A stretch of 35,398 nucleotides of DNA from Planctomycetaceae bacterium (GCA_009691905.1 SIAF01000010.1:1-35398), one strand, 5' to 3'. Counted from the stretch's first letter, positions 25,270 through 35,300 are shown. The notes: generated from the letters alone by a model not told the origin. Numbers and translations are program-made.

Positions 25270-25773
25270 ATGCCCCCCCCTGCTTTGTACGATTTGAGCA
25301 AGATCGACTTCAGCAAACCGCTGTATGACATCGACGCCATCCGCCGCGTGAACCTGCAGCGGAACCAGATGGAGCACCTTACGGCGGTCGTGTATGTCGA
25401 TACCGAACACCATGGTCTGGTCGGTTACAAAGATGTCACCGAAGACGAATTCTGGATCGCCGGACACATGCCCGGTTTTCCACTGATGCCCGGCGTGATC
25501 ATGTGCGAGGCGGCCGCGCAACTGGCCGGGTTCTACGCCAGGAAATTCAAGTTGCTGGGGGGTGACTTCGTCGGGTTCGGCGGAATGGACGAAATTCGGT
25601 TTCGCGGTCCGGTCTTTCCCAATAGCCGGTTGATCTTGCTCGTGCGACTGACGAGCCTGCGGCCCAACCGCCGCGCGACCTTCGACTTCCAGGGGATCGT
25701 CGACGACCGGATGGTATTCACAGGGGCGATGATCGGCGTCCCCATCAGCCGCGACCAGAAAATCGAGGTCTGA
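25270..25773 (+). CDS. FabZ-like hotdog-fold dehydratase
   Basis: From ATG 25270 there are 167 residues; the track's longer start runs through sequence without family resemblance. The hotdog-fold active site is HMPGFPLMPGVIMCEAAAQ, with His66 and Glu80 fourteen residues apart, as in FabZ. FabZ dehydrates 3-hydroxyacyl-ACP in fatty-acid elongation. The C-terminus (IRFRGPVFPNSRLILLVRL) has the usual strand pattern. Planctomycetes often hold several FabZ/FabA-like copies, so this may serve a specialised lipid or polyketide-like path rather than the main cycle. There is no clear ribosome-binding site. Confidence 0.85.
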   Translation: MPPPALYDLSKIDFSKPLYDIDAIRRVNLQRNQMEHLTAVVYVDTEHHGLVGYKDVTEDEFWIAGHMPGFPLMPGVIMCEAAAQLAGFYARKFKLLGGDFVGFGGMDEIRFRGPVFPNSRLILLVRLTSLRPNRRATFDFQGIVDDRMVFTGAMIGVPISRDQKIEV

Positions 25774-25847
25774 GAGCCGGCAGCAATGCGGGCCCGACGC
25801 ATTCGAGAGCTCCGATCGGCGATCTCTTTTTTCAACACAGTTTCAAA

Positions 25848-26474
<627 letters not shown>

Positions 26475-26516
26475 AACGGGCCGCAGCTTTGTTCGATGAC
26501 GGTAAGCGCCGTCTGT

Positions 26517-26650
26517 GTTTCGCCGCGTCGCTTGCGACTCGCGTTTGCGCGATTCACGAAACGCGCCGAGCAAGCTCGGCGGCGAAACGGGTGCACCAAG
26601 ACTAAAAGTCACTCAAAACTTCGCCTGCCTGTCGCGTGGCGAGGCCACGC
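26517..26650. terminator. Nested REP-like hairpins between convergent genes
   Basis: An outer inverted repeat, GTTTCGCCGC (26517-26526) and GCGGCGAAAC (26579-26588), encloses the hairpin CGCCGAG-CAAG-CTCGGCG. A second hairpin, GCGTGGC-GAG-GCCACGC, follows at 26634-26650. They lie between trmB and the convergent membrane gene, so a bidirectional terminator role is plausible; there is no T-tract. Confidence 0.5.
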
Positions 26651-26696
26651 CACACTCCCAGGTTGACGTTGTCGCTCACGAACCGCACGCTGCCCC

Positions 26697-27200
26697 TCAG
26701 CGACGATGCACCTTTGGCACCGAAATGTCTCTTTGTTGCGCGATGAACTTGAGAAAGCCCAGTCCCAGGAACCATTGGATGGCTGACGCCAACAGGTACA
26801 GGCGGTGGACGGAGTAGAACCGGCCATGGTCGACGACCGCCTCCATCCCCGGCTCGAGCATCGTGCTCAACCGGCCGTGGATGATGAACAGCGTGATCTG
26901 GCACACAACGAACAGGAACCATGCCGCCCAGAGGATCCGCGTTGCAGATCGCAGAAGCTCGACAAACAGCAGGACGGCCACGACCACGCCGATCAGATTC
27001 AAAGTCTGCGTGACGCGCTGGGTCACCAAACCCTGTGCCAGGCTACCCAATTGCTCCGTGCCTTCGGGAATCACAACCAGTCCGTAGAACGTCAATCCGC
27101 CCCACCATCCCGCGAGCGCCACAAACAGCACGAACCTCGGCCACTCGACAAACCAACTGTTGTGAGTGCCGGAACCACCGCAGTTTCGTCGCCACGCCAA
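26697..27200 (-). CDS. Small integral membrane protein, start doubtful
   Basis: The 167-residue frame has four hydrophobic segments: FVLFVALAGWWGGLTFYGLVVI, TLNLIGVVVAVLLFVELL, WAAWFLFVVCQITLFII and YLLASAIQWFLGLGFL. It may be DUF4149-like but I am not sure. The only in-frame starts are poor (TTG 27200). In a different frame, ATG 27243 has a textbook AAGGAG seven bases upstream and begins MQRGFTLTWTDEQHFG, then runs to a stop at 27043 while the membrane protein continues in this frame. That pattern suggests a frameshift near 27150-27200, in the genome or from sequencing. Confidence 0.65.
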   Translation of the reverse strand: MAWRRNCGGSGTHNSWFVEWPRFVLFVALAGWWGGLTFYGLVVIPEGTEQLGSLAQGLVTQRVTQTLNLIGVVVAVLLFVELLRSATRILWAAWFLFVVCQITLFIIHGRLSTMLEPGMEAVVDHGRFYSVHRLYLLASAIQWFLGLGFLKFIAQQRDISVPKVHRR

Positions 27201-27524
27201 AATGCTGCTCGTCAGTCCACGTCAAAGTGAAACCTCGCTGCATGCGAATTCTCCTTGTGGCTTGATCATACGACACGCGCCGGCATGTTTGTAACGGTGC
27301 TGCACGCATTTTGCATTTGAGAGGTTCGTTAGAAAAACGGCGGCTGGAAGCCGCCGCTATGGGGCGCTTCCTTAATCGAGTCGGGGCGAGTAGACTTTTC
27401 CCAGCGGCCGCAGCAGGCGGCCCACGGTGCGCGTGAAGGGTTGAACCTGCCTGCCTTCTCGTTTCTCTTGACCTTCTTTCGCCCGTGCGGCGCGCACACC
27501 GGGCTTTGTAAAGGAAGGTGTCTC
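27201..27524. other. Gap between the membrane gene and the ankyrin gene
   Basis: This interval holds the possible true start (27243) of the membrane gene and the hairpin CGGCGGC-TGGAA-GCCGCCG (27338-27356), with a run of five A residues just before it. No other gene is seen. Promoters for both divergent genes should lie here. Confidence 0.55.
27338..27356. repeat. REP-like hairpin
   Basis: CGGCGGC-TGGAA-GCCGCCG is a 7-bp perfect stem with a 5-nt loop, in the divergent promoter region. It belongs to the same general type of short palindromes seen elsewhere in the window. Confidence 0.7.
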
Positions 27525-28721
27525 ATGTCTGCGTTTTTGCCGCTGCGCGCGAATGTCGAATGGCTCAAAAAAGCCGCCAAAGATCGTCTGGCGGCGTTGC
27601 GTGCCGATCAGCCGACGGCCGAGCTGAACCAGGCGCAACTGCTGATCGCGCAGGAATACGGGTTTTCGAGCTGGAAGTCGCTGATCGCGCACGTCGAAGA
27701 GGTCCGCGAAACGCTGCGCTCGCTGATCCCGCCGGATCGGGACGACGCGGCCGACAGCACGCCGATTTCTCCCGACGATGCCGACCTGGCCGCGATGTTT
27801 GCGGCCATCGACGCGGGAGACCTCGCGACAGTGACGCATTGGCTCGGTCGTCGGCCGGGTCTGGCCAAAGCGCACGGGCCCGACGGGCAAACTCCCCTTC
27901 ACGCTGCCGCGCGGTGCAACGACCCGCGCCTGGCGGTCTATCTGCTGGCGTATGGTGCCGATCCGTATGCAAAGTTCGGCGAGTCGGCGCACACGGCACT
28001 CTCGTGGGGGGTCACCTGCAACTCGCACGAATTTGTCTCGACCCTGGTGCGGCTGGGAGCCAGGCTCGACTTGTTCACGGCCGCCGGTCTGGGATCGGTC
28101 GCCGATCTCGCCGTGTTCTTTGACGAAACCGGGGCGCTGCGTCCGGGAGCGGTCAGGAGCGGCAGTTCGCGTTTTGGTCGCGATGGCGCGCGATTGCCCT
28201 GTCCGCCGAACGAGCCGGTCGAGCAAATCTCCGATGCGCTGTGCATGGCGAGCCGAAACGGACATGCTGATGCCGTCCGATTCCTGTTGACGAAACAACC
28301 CGACCTGACATTCTGTTCGTATCTGGGGGGGACCGCGCTGCATTGGGCCTACTTCGGCGGATCGTCGGCCGTGATCGAAATGCTATTGAGCCGCGGTACC
28401 GATCCCACCGCACGAGACGACGAGTTGGGCTGCACGCCGCGGGCGTTCGGGATCTGTGCTCCGGCCAACTGGGGCTTTTTGTGGCTGGTTCGGGCGCGGC
28501 TGGATGCCGATGCCGATCTTGCGAATTTCATGGATGGCCGGACAAGCGCGCTGCACGAGGCGGCTCGCGGAGGGCACGTCGAGGTGATTCAGCTCTTGTT
28601 GGAGCGCGGCGCCGACCCGAAGCTGTGCGACGGCGACGGCAAACTGCCGCAGGAGATCGCTGCCGAGCGAAACTACCCGAACGCGGCCCTGGTGCTCCAC
28701 GGGGCGGTGCCGCGGCCTTGA
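27525..28721 (+). CDS. Ankyrin-repeat protein
   Basis: AAGGAAGG six or seven bases before ATG 27525 sets the start and gives 398 residues; the track start at 27441 is too early. The first 55 residues (ANVEWLKKAAKDRLAAL, IAQEYGFSSWKSLIAHVE) form a helical domain often found at the N-terminus of bacterial ankyrin proteins. At least five ankyrin repeats follow, for example GQTPLHAAARCNDPRLAVYLL, GGTALHWAYFGGSSAVIEMLL and TSALHEAARGGHVEVIQLLL. There is no signal peptide, so it is probably cytoplasmic and binds a protein partner. No partner is evident from its neighbours. Confidence 0.9.
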   Translation: MSAFLPLRANVEWLKKAAKDRLAALRADQPTAELNQAQLLIAQEYGFSSWKSLIAHVEEVRETLRSLIPPDRDDAADSTPISPDDADLAAMFAAIDAGDLATVTHWLGRRPGLAKAHGPDGQTPLHAAARCNDPRLAVYLLAYGADPYAKFGESAHTALSWGVTCNSHEFVSTLVRLGARLDLFTAAGLGSVADLAVFFDETGALRPGAVRSGSSRFGRDGARLPCPPNEPVEQISDALCMASRNGHADAVRFLLTKQPDLTFCSYLGGTALHWAYFGGSSAVIEMLLSRGTDPTARDDELGCTPRAFGICAPANWGFLWLVRARLDADADLANFMDGRTSALHEAARGGHVEVIQLLLERGADPKLCDGDGKLPQEIAAERNYPNAALVLHGAVPRP

Positions 28722-28905
28722 TGCAGCGAATTCACGGAGTCGGTGTTCTCGCAACGGCCTGTGCCGCCGCATCGCTGAGGGAGTGTCGATTCACAGGCCA
28801 GAATTGAGCGACTTGCTCCGAAACATTTGAGTAGTCCGCGTGTTTATTACGACAGCACACCGTGGCGTAGGTCAGGCTGTGATCGGAACTTGCGTGGCGC
28901 TTCGA

Positions 28906-31086
28906 ATGATCACAAACCGAATTCGCGGCTGGCTGGCAAGACGCCCAACGCGCGAGAAGTCGGGCCGCGGCGTCACGCCGGCCCGGTCGCGGGCCGTCGA
29001 TGCGCTGCACGTGTTCGTCCTGGTCAGTTTCGCGGTGGCGCAGCCGACCTATGACCGACTCGGCGAGCGAGCTTCGTTTATGATCGACAGCGGCATCACG
29101 CTGCAAACGGTGCTGGTTTGGATCGGGCTGGTGTCGCTGGCTCTCCCGGCAATGATCGTCCTGATCCAGAGGGCTGTGGCATTCCTGTCGGGGGCTTGCT
29201 GGGGGCCGCGAACTTACGAGGCCCTGCATGCGGTCGTCGTGTTTGGACTGCTGACGTTAATTGCCGCTTGCGGATGGACTCGCGTGAGTTTTCTGCCGGG
29301 CTTTTTTATCCTGGGGCTGGCGTTTGCCACGGCGACGGCAGCGACTTTGGTCTATTTCAAATGGCGGCGCGTGCGATCGGCGGTCACGCTGATGGCGATC
29401 GGAATCGTCGTGTTCCCGATAACGCTGATCTTTCACTCGTCATTCAGCGGGATGGTCTTCCCGCCGGAATTCGTTCGCATCCACGAGCGGCCCCAGGTTC
29501 CGGTCGTGCTCCTGGTGCTGGACGAGATTTGCGGCGCGTCGTTGATGACCCCCGATCGACAAATTGACGGCGGGAGATTTCCGAATTTTGCGCGGCTGGC
29601 TGAAGGGGCCACCTGGTTTCGCAACGCCACGACGGTGCATGACGAAACCTGGCAGGCGGTGCCGGCGATTCTTTCGGGAAAGCACCAGACGACCGGCGGG
29701 CCACCCGTGCCCGTCGATCTGCCGCTGAACCTGTTCAGCCTGCTGGTCTCCGGCGCACTCTACGATGTCGCTGCATTCGAGCCGGTTTCCAATCTCGCCC
29801 AAGATCGCCGCAACCGCAGCCTGATCGGGCCGAAATTGTGGGAGCAGACCCGCCTCCTGACTGATGCACTGGCGCGGGCATATCTGTTCGATGCGCTGCC
29901 CCTCGAATATCACCGTCATCTGCCGCGACTCCCGAAATTGTGGTTCGGCTTGCGAGATTCGGTTCAGGTTGACCGGGCGCAGCATCGAGGCGTGATTCGC
30001 TACGGGTGGAGCGACAATCGCACGCAACAGTTCGAACACTTTCTGGAGTGCATCGACGAGACCAAGGCGCCGACCTTGTACTTCATACACGCGGTTGTTC
30101 CGCATGTGCCCTGGGTCTATTTGCCATCGGGCCGGCGTTACACAGCCGACGCCGACATCTGGAACCTGACGACCTTCAACTCGCACGATAATCTGTTTGA
30201 ATTCTGGGGTCAGGACGATCTGCTGGTCGCTCAGTGCGAGCAGCGCTACCTGATGCAGCTCGAGTATGTCGACCGGCTCATCGGCGACTTGATCTCGCGT
30301 CTGAAAAAAACCGGCCAGTACGACGGCTGCCTGTTGATCGTGGCAGGCGATCACGGCGTTTCGTTTCGAACGGGCCAGCCCCGGCGCGCGACCTCGCCTG
30401 AGAATCTGTCCGACATTCTGTCGGTTCCCCTATTCGTCAAACGCCCGTTTCAAACGGTTGGCGCGACCAGCGACCGCCCGGTCGAGTCGATCGACATTCT
30501 GCCCACAATCGTCGATGTGCTGGGCATCAAACTCTCTTCTGAGACCGAAGGCTGGTCGGTGTTCGACACCTCGCGTGCCGATCGCGAGCAGAAGACGATT
30601 TACCACGGAACGGTGAAAACGGTGGTCGACCCCGCGGCAATCGTCAACAGCGACGTGCCAAGTCGGATCCGCGAGCGGTTCGGCGATGCGTCGGACCCCG
30701 ACCGCTTTTTTGGCATCGGGCCGATTTCAGAACTCGTCGGTCGCCGTGTCGACAGCCTCGAAGTTGGTGACGAGCCGGGGGTCGAAATCGAGTTGCATTC
30801 CCAGGATGATGTGTCTGGTCAGCCGCTCGTGAAATGCTATTTCCAGGGATCGGTCCGATCGCCAAAGGTGACCGATCGGCCCGTGATTCTGGCGGTCGCC
30901 GTGAATGGCATCATCGGTGCGGTGACTCGCACGTATTTGCTGGAAGGGATCCGTGATCGCTGGGCGGCGATGGTTCCCGAGACATTATTGACGTCGGACG
31001 CCAACGAGATTCGATTCTACAGCGTCGACGGCGACGAGAAGGCATGGCGCCTGTCGCCTTGTGTGATGCGACCTTTGGTCAAGTAA
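28906..31086 (+). CDS. Membrane-anchored alkaline-phosphatase-superfamily enzyme (sulfatase-like, no Cys nucleophile)
   Basis: From ATG 28906 there are 726 residues; GTG 28840 is an alternative start. Five membrane spans lie in the first 180 residues (for example VFVLVSFAVAQPTY, VLVWIGLVSLALPAMIVLI, VTLMAIGIVVFPITLIF), then a large periplasmic domain. Metal motifs are VLLVLDEICGASLM and LIVAGDHGVSF. At the nucleophile position it reads VHDETWQAVPAILSG, with Thr near residue 248 and no CxxSR, so it is not a formylglycine sulfatase but more like LtaS/EptA-type phosphotransferases. HAVVPHVPWVYLPSGRRY is also typical of that group. A glycan or lipid modifying role is inference. The C-terminal 180 residues match nothing I recognise. 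Confidence 0.8.
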   Translation: MITNRIRGWLARRPTREKSGRGVTPARSRAVDALHVFVLVSFAVAQPTYDRLGERASFMIDSGITLQTVLVWIGLVSLALPAMIVLIQRAVAFLSGACWGPRTYEALHAVVVFGLLTLIAACGWTRVSFLPGFFILGLAFATATAATLVYFKWRRVRSAVTLMAIGIVVFPITLIFHSSFSGMVFPPEFVRIHERPQVPVVLLVLDEICGASLMTPDRQIDGGRFPNFARLAEGATWFRNATTVHDETWQAVPAILSGKHQTTGGPPVPVDLPLNLFSLLVSGALYDVAAFEPVSNLAQDRRNRSLIGPKLWEQTRLLTDALARAYLFDALPLEYHRHLPRLPKLWFGLRDSVQVDRAQHRGVIRYGWSDNRTQQFEHFLECIDETKAPTLYFIHAVVPHVPWVYLPSGRRYTADADIWNLTTFNSHDNLFEFWGQDDLLVAQCEQRYLMQLEYVDRLIGDLISRLKKTGQYDGCLLIVAGDHGVSFRTGQPRRATSPENLSDILSVPLFVKRPFQTVGATSDRPVESIDILPTIVDVLGIKLSSETEGWSVFDTSRADREQKTIYHGTVKTVVDPAAIVNSDVPSRIRERFGDASDPDRFFGIGPISELVGRRVDSLEVGDEPGVEIELHSQDDVSGQPLVKCYFQGSVRSPKVTDRPVILAVAVNGIIGAVTRTYLLEGIRDRWAAMVPETLLTSDANEIRFYSVDGDEKAWRLSPCVMRPLVK

Positions 31087-31258
31087 ACCCGAACAATTCT
31101 GCCGCTGCCTGAAGAGACCTCAGCCGGGACCGCGCGAACGGAACCGGGGCGCGGTGATTCCCAGTGACGTGTTTCGCAACCAGTGCCGCTCAGGGCGCGC
31201 GACCGCCACGGTGCGCCCCGCCGCGGCGGAACTGTGCAGCGCGACGGAACACCGGAGA

Positions 31259-32461
31259 CTATTCGCGAAGTGCGGCAACCGCCAGCCGTTGAAATTCGGC
31301 GCGGACGTCTGATCCATCGCCGTTGCCGAAATTCTGCCGCTGGATCAACAGCACAAAAATCATCTCGCGCTGCGGATCGATCCAGCCCTGCGTCCCGAAG
31401 GCGCCTCCGTGGCCGTAGCTGCCCCCCGAGAGCATTTCGGTCGAGCCTTGCGGCACTCGCACGAGGCAAAATCCCAGGCCCCAGCCGTTTCCCGGTGTGA
31501 AACCGGTTTCGAGTTCGCCGGTTTGAAGCGTCGTCATTTGCCCGACGGCGTCTGCCGAAAGCACCCGCTGACCGTTCAATTCGCCCTCGTTCAAAACCAT
31601 CTGATAAAACCGCACCAGGTCGAGCGCCGTCGAAAACAGGCCGCCCGAGGGGTTGGCAGTCGTATCGTCACTGATTTCGAACAACCAGTGGTTGCCCGGC
31701 TCGATTTCTTTCTTGTCGGCGGTGGGCTGATATAGACGCGCCAAGCGTTTCTGCTGTCGGCTCGTCGGGCGGAACGAGGTGTCTTTCATTTCAAGAGGCA
31801 TGAATATCTTCTCGGCGAGAAACTCGTCGAACGACATTCCGGATACCACCTCGACGACTCGGCCGGCAACGCTCAAGCCGGGACCGTATTGCCACTTCGA
31901 GCCTGGTTCGAAGGCCAGTTCCAATTGGGCGAGCTGCAGGGCGGTATTTCCCAGCGTCCCCACGTTACGCTGATCGCTGACCAGCCCGTTCGTGTGCCGC
32001 AGGCAATCGCGAATGGTGATCTCGCGAGCCGGCTTTGCCCCGCCCGCCAGTTTCGTCTCCCGAAATGCCGGAATGTACTTTGACACCGGGTCATCGAGCT
32101 TGAGCTTCCCCACATCCTGCAGAATCATGACGGCGGCGGCCGTGATCGGCTTGGTCATCGAGGCGATGGCAAATAGCGTGTCGGTGGTCATCTCGCGGGT
32201 GGCGGCGACATCGGCGTTTCCCACGGCGGACAGATGTACGACGCGTCCCTTGCGAGTGACGAGCGTGACCGAACCAGCCATTTGCTTCGCATCGACGAAC
32301 TCGCGCATCCGGTCATCAATGCGCGCAAGGGCCGCGGCATCCATTCCCGATTCGGCGGGATCAGTCACTACCCCCAGCCGATCATCGCGGTTCTGGGCCG
32401 CGGAAAATTGCGGGAACTGCGACAAAACCAACGCCAGGAAACAAGCAGAGCGAATCGACAT
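31259..32461 (-). CDS. Secreted serine beta-lactamase-family hydrolase
   Basis: From ATG 32461 there are 400 residues with a signal peptide (MSIRSACFLALVLSQFPQFSAAQ). The longer track start runs through dispersed repeat B and is rejected. The class C beta-lactamase/esterase fold is shown by Ser101-x-x-Lys104 in FAIASMTKPI, the Tyr motif WQYGPGLSVAGRVVE, and the C-terminal SYGHGGAFGTQGWIDP. Members include esterases, D-aminopeptidases and penicillin-binding-like enzymes; true antibiotic resistance is not implied. It is convergent with the membrane phosphatase-like gene, with 172 bp between them that show nothing beyond a 12-nt palindrome CCGCCGCGGCGG. Confidence 0.92.
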   Translation of the reverse strand: MSIRSACFLALVLSQFPQFSAAQNRDDRLGVVTDPAESGMDAAALARIDDRMREFVDAKQMAGSVTLVTRKGRVVHLSAVGNADVAATREMTTDTLFAIASMTKPITAAAVMILQDVGKLKLDDPVSKYIPAFRETKLAGGAKPAREITIRDCLRHTNGLVSDQRNVGTLGNTALQLAQLELAFEPGSKWQYGPGLSVAGRVVEVVSGMSFDEFLAEKIFMPLEMKDTSFRPTSRQQKRLARLYQPTADKKEIEPGNHWLFEISDDTTANPSGGLFSTALDLVRFYQMVLNEGELNGQRVLSADAVGQMTTLQTGELETGFTPGNGWGLGFCLVRVPQGSTEMLSGGSYGHGGAFGTQGWIDPQREMIFVLLIQRQNFGNGDGSDVRAEFQRLAVAALRE

Positions 32462-32518
32462 AGCGGTTCTCTCGGGGCGTGAAGGACGAAGGGAAACGAA
32501 ATTGACACGCAGAAATAG

Positions 32519-32590
32519 TTGAGCAGGCGAGCGGGGGGCGTGAGCCCCCTGAAGGATCACTTTGCATGCGGCGCCGCATCGTTTCCTTTG
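32519..32590 (-). repeat. Dispersed repeat, copy B (inverted)
   Basis: This is the reverse complement of copy A (2766-2838) with about three differences. It contains the perfect palindrome ATGCGGCGCCGCAT and the hairpin GGGGGC-GTGA-GCCCCC. It lies just upstream of the beta-lactamase-family gene and past the 3' end of the sulfatase operon. Confidence 0.88.
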
Positions 32591-32690
32591 CCGGTCCGCT
32601 TAGTCGCTGATCGTAACATACAATGGCGTTTAAGTCAGACGGTCGTCCGTTTTTTTAGTCGCTTCAGTCGGGGCGCCTCCGGCGGTGACT

Positions 32691-34214
32691 TTACTGTTCC
32701 GATTTCGCATCCCGCGGGGCGAGGCAGAAATCGACGATTTCATTCGCATCGCCCTGCAGGGGAATCAACTCGGGTTTTCGGGCGGTGCGGCGCAGATGGC
32801 CGGCCAATTGCCGCGTGAACTCGGCGATGCGGGGGGCTTGCCCTGGCTGGTCGGCGAGGTTCGTCAACTCCTGCGGATCGGCCTCAAGGTCGTACAGGCG
32901 AACCGTTCGTCCCGGCAGGGGGCGACCGGTTGTATAACCGTCCTGACGCTCGCGCCGGCCGGTGCCGTAGATGAACTTCCACTTCTTGGTGCGAATCGCC
33001 GCCTCTTCGTTTTCGGAATACTCGATGAACACGGCGTCGCGATGCGTGGTCGCCGCGCCCAACAGCAGCGGTTTGAGCGAGCGCCCCTGCACCATCGCCG
33101 GGACCGGGACGCCGCAGAATTCGAGAACCGTTGGCGCGATGTCGATGAATTCGACCAGTTCCCCGCACACCGAACCGGGCGCAATGCGTCCGGGGCAGCT
33201 CACGACCAACGGCGCGCGAATCGCCTCGTCGAAACAGCAGTGTTTCTCGAACCGTCCGTGATGCCCCAACAGGTAGCCGTGGTCTCCGATGAACACAACC
33301 AGCGTGTGGTCGGCCTGGCCTGAGCGATCGAGGGCGTCGAGGACACGCCCCACGTTGGCGTCGAGGAATTCGACCGACGTGTGGTAGGCCGCGGCGATCC
33401 CCTGTTTCTGGCGGTCGGTCAAATCGCGGAAGATCGCCGGGATCTGCGGGTCGTCATCGGCTCCGATCGGAGGCACCGGAAATTCGTCGGCCCGGTGACG
33501 TCCGCGATACTCCACTGGAAAGTGAAACGGCGAATGGGGCTCGTAGAAACTGACCATGAGAAAAAAGGGCCGCGCGGCACCGGCCGCCCGGCCGCCGAGA
33601 AACTGCGCCGCCTGCTCGGCGAACCACGTGCCGGGAATGTCGGCCTCAACCGCGCCGTAAGGGAGCACCTGGCTGTTGAGCCAGACGCTCGCCGCATCAC
33701 GGAACGGTCGCCACGCAAGTTGCGTTTCGATCCCATCGGGCAGTGGGGCGGTACCGTGTTGCTTGAGCCAGGCCTGGTGGTCGGGCACATCGAGTCGGCG
33801 GTCGAACCCATGGGCCAGCGTGCTGTTGAAGTGCATCTTGCCGATGGCCGCGGTGTCGTAGCCGGCCGTCTTGAGCAGTTCGGCGAGCGTGGTTTCGTTT
33901 TCGGGCAGGGGGGTCGCGAGTTGCGTCACGCCGATTGTCCGCGGGTAACGGCCGGTCAAAAACGATTGCCGCGACGCCGTACAAACCGGCGAATTGCAGA
34001 ACGCCCGATCGAAGCGCCGGCCCCGTGCGGCAAGTCGATCGATATTCGGAGTCTTCGCGTGCTGGCCACCGAATGTCCCGCAGGCGTACGCCGCCAGATC
34101 GTCAGCGCAGATCCAGAGAACATTCACCGGCGGCGGTTCAGCACCTCGCGCCAAGGATGCGGCGAGCAAACACATCACTGCCAGCATCAACTTCGAATCC
34201 GTCAACCCCGCCAT
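32691..34214 (-). CDS. Secreted sulfatase (formylglycine type)
   Basis: This 507-residue sulfatase has a signal peptide (about 1-25, ending LARGAEP). Metal ligands D38-D39 lie in WICADDLAAY. The modification site is C78-T-A-S-R in SPVCTASRQSFLTGRYP. GKMHFNS and VFIGDHGYLLGHHGRFEKHC provide further active-site residues, and YDLEADPQELTNLADQP closes the fold. Sequence type is like planctomycete iduronate-2-sulfatase-like enzymes, but the substrate is unknown. Its ATG directly follows the TAA of the NHL-repeat gene with no gap, so the two are one transcript and probably coupled. Confidence 0.94.
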   Translation of the reverse strand: MAGLTDSKLMLAVMCLLAASLARGAEPPPVNVLWICADDLAAYACGTFGGQHAKTPNIDRLAARGRRFDRAFCNSPVCTASRQSFLTGRYPRTIGVTQLATPLPENETTLAELLKTAGYDTAAIGKMHFNSTLAHGFDRRLDVPDHQAWLKQHGTAPLPDGIETQLAWRPFRDAASVWLNSQVLPYGAVEADIPGTWFAEQAAQFLGGRAAGAARPFFLMVSFYEPHSPFHFPVEYRGRHRADEFPVPPIGADDDPQIPAIFRDLTDRQKQGIAAAYHTSVEFLDANVGRVLDALDRSGQADHTLVVFIGDHGYLLGHHGRFEKHCCFDEAIRAPLVVSCPGRIAPGSVCGELVEFIDIAPTVLEFCGVPVPAMVQGRSLKPLLLGAATTHRDAVFIEYSENEEAAIRTKKWKFIYGTGRRERQDGYTTGRPLPGRTVRLYDLEADPQELTNLADQPGQAPRIAEFTRQLAGHLRRTARKPELIPLQGDANEIVDFCLAPRDAKSEQ

Positions 34215-35300
34215 TTATTCGCCCACAAGTTTCAGCACGCGATCGTTGTACGTATCGGCAATGTACAAGGTTCCCTCGGCGCGGACGCACACGCCATGCG
34301 GGAAGTTGAGCTGAACCTGCCGGGCCGGCCCGCCGGCGCCGGCTGAACCCTTCTCTCCCGTGCCGGCAACGCGCGTGATTTTTCCCGACTGCGGGTCATA
34401 GCGCCGGATCAGGTGATTGTCGGTGTCGGCGATCACGACCCGTCCGTCGCGATCGATGCACAGGTGCTTGGGTCCGCTGAGCTGCGCCGATCGGGCATCG
34501 CCGTCATCGCCGGCGGCGCCCGACTCCCCGGTGCCGACGACCGTGCGGATGCGGCCCGTTTTGCCGACGACGCGCAGCGCATGGCCGCCGCGCTCGAGAA
34601 CATAGACATTCCCTTCACCATCGGCCGCGACGGCGCGGGGATCGACGAGCGGGCTCTTTCGTGCGTCGCTGCCATCGGCGGGAATTCCTTTCTCGCCATT
34701 GCCCGCCACAAGTTCGACGCGGCCCGAAGTCATGTCGATGACGCGCACGCGGCGGTTTTCGAGATCGGCGACAAACAGCTTCGAGCAGTCGGGGTTGAAG
34801 GCGATGCAATACACGCCATTGAACGTGGCCTTGAGCGCCGGCCCCCCGTCGCCGCTAAACCCTTTTGTTCCCGTACCGGCGAAGGTTGAGATGACGCCCG
34901 ATTTCGCATCGATCTTGCGGACGCGGTGGTTGAGCGTGTCGGCGATGTACAGGTCGCCGATGGGAGAAATCGCCAGGTTGTGCATGGCGTTGAACACGGC
35001 CTTGTTCGCCGGCCCGCCGTCACCGACATCGCCCCTGGTCCCATCGCCGGCAATGGTCGAGAAGACATCCTTCGTATCAATCTTGTGAACGTGTCCGCCT
35101 TCGAGCTCGACGACGAACAGGTTGCCGGCGCGGTCGAAGTCGAGTCCGAACGGCGAATGCAGTTTGGCCTCGGTCGCCGGCGCGCCATCGCCCCCGGTGC
35201 CACCTCCGGCAACGATGACCAGACGCTCGGCGTAGGTGTGAGATTGGCCGGCGAGAAACGCGACACCCAGCAACATTCCATATGCGATGCGAGAGACCAT
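34215..35300 (-). CDS. Secreted NHL-repeat beta-propeller protein
   Basis: From ATG 35300 there are 361 residues; AAGGA eight bases upstream fixes the start, and the track's longer start runs into repeat copy C. A signal peptide covers about residues 1-24 (MVSRIAYGMLLGVAFLAG). The mature protein is six NHL-type blades, each with a motif like VAGTGEKGSAGAGGPA followed by LYIADTYNDRVLKL. Such propellers bind proteins or sugars, or act as lyases. Its stop abuts the sulfatase start, so it may help recognise or present the sulfated substrate; that link is inference from the operon. Confidence 0.9.
   Translation of the reverse strand: MVSRIAYGMLLGVAFLAGQSHTYAERLVIVAGGGTGGDGAPATEAKLHSPFGLDFDRAGNLFVVELEGGHVHKIDTKDVFSTIAGDGTRGDVGDGGPANKAVFNAMHNLAISPIGDLYIADTLNHRVRKIDAKSGVISTFAGTGTKGFSGDGGPALKATFNGVYCIAFNPDCSKLFVADLENRRVRVIDMTSGRVELVAGNGEKGIPADGSDARKSPLVDPRAVAADGEGNVYVLERGGHALRVVGKTGRIRTVVGTGESGAAGDDGDARSAQLSGPKHLCIDRDGRVVIADTDNHLIRRYDPQSGKITRVAGTGEKGSAGAGGPARQVQLNFPHGVCVRAEGTLYIADTYNDRVLKLVGE

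Noticed and set aside
31087-31258. Possible gene remnant between convergent genes
   Set aside because: Short frames such as RPERHWLRNTS caught the eye but match no family I can name, and codon pattern is not convincing.
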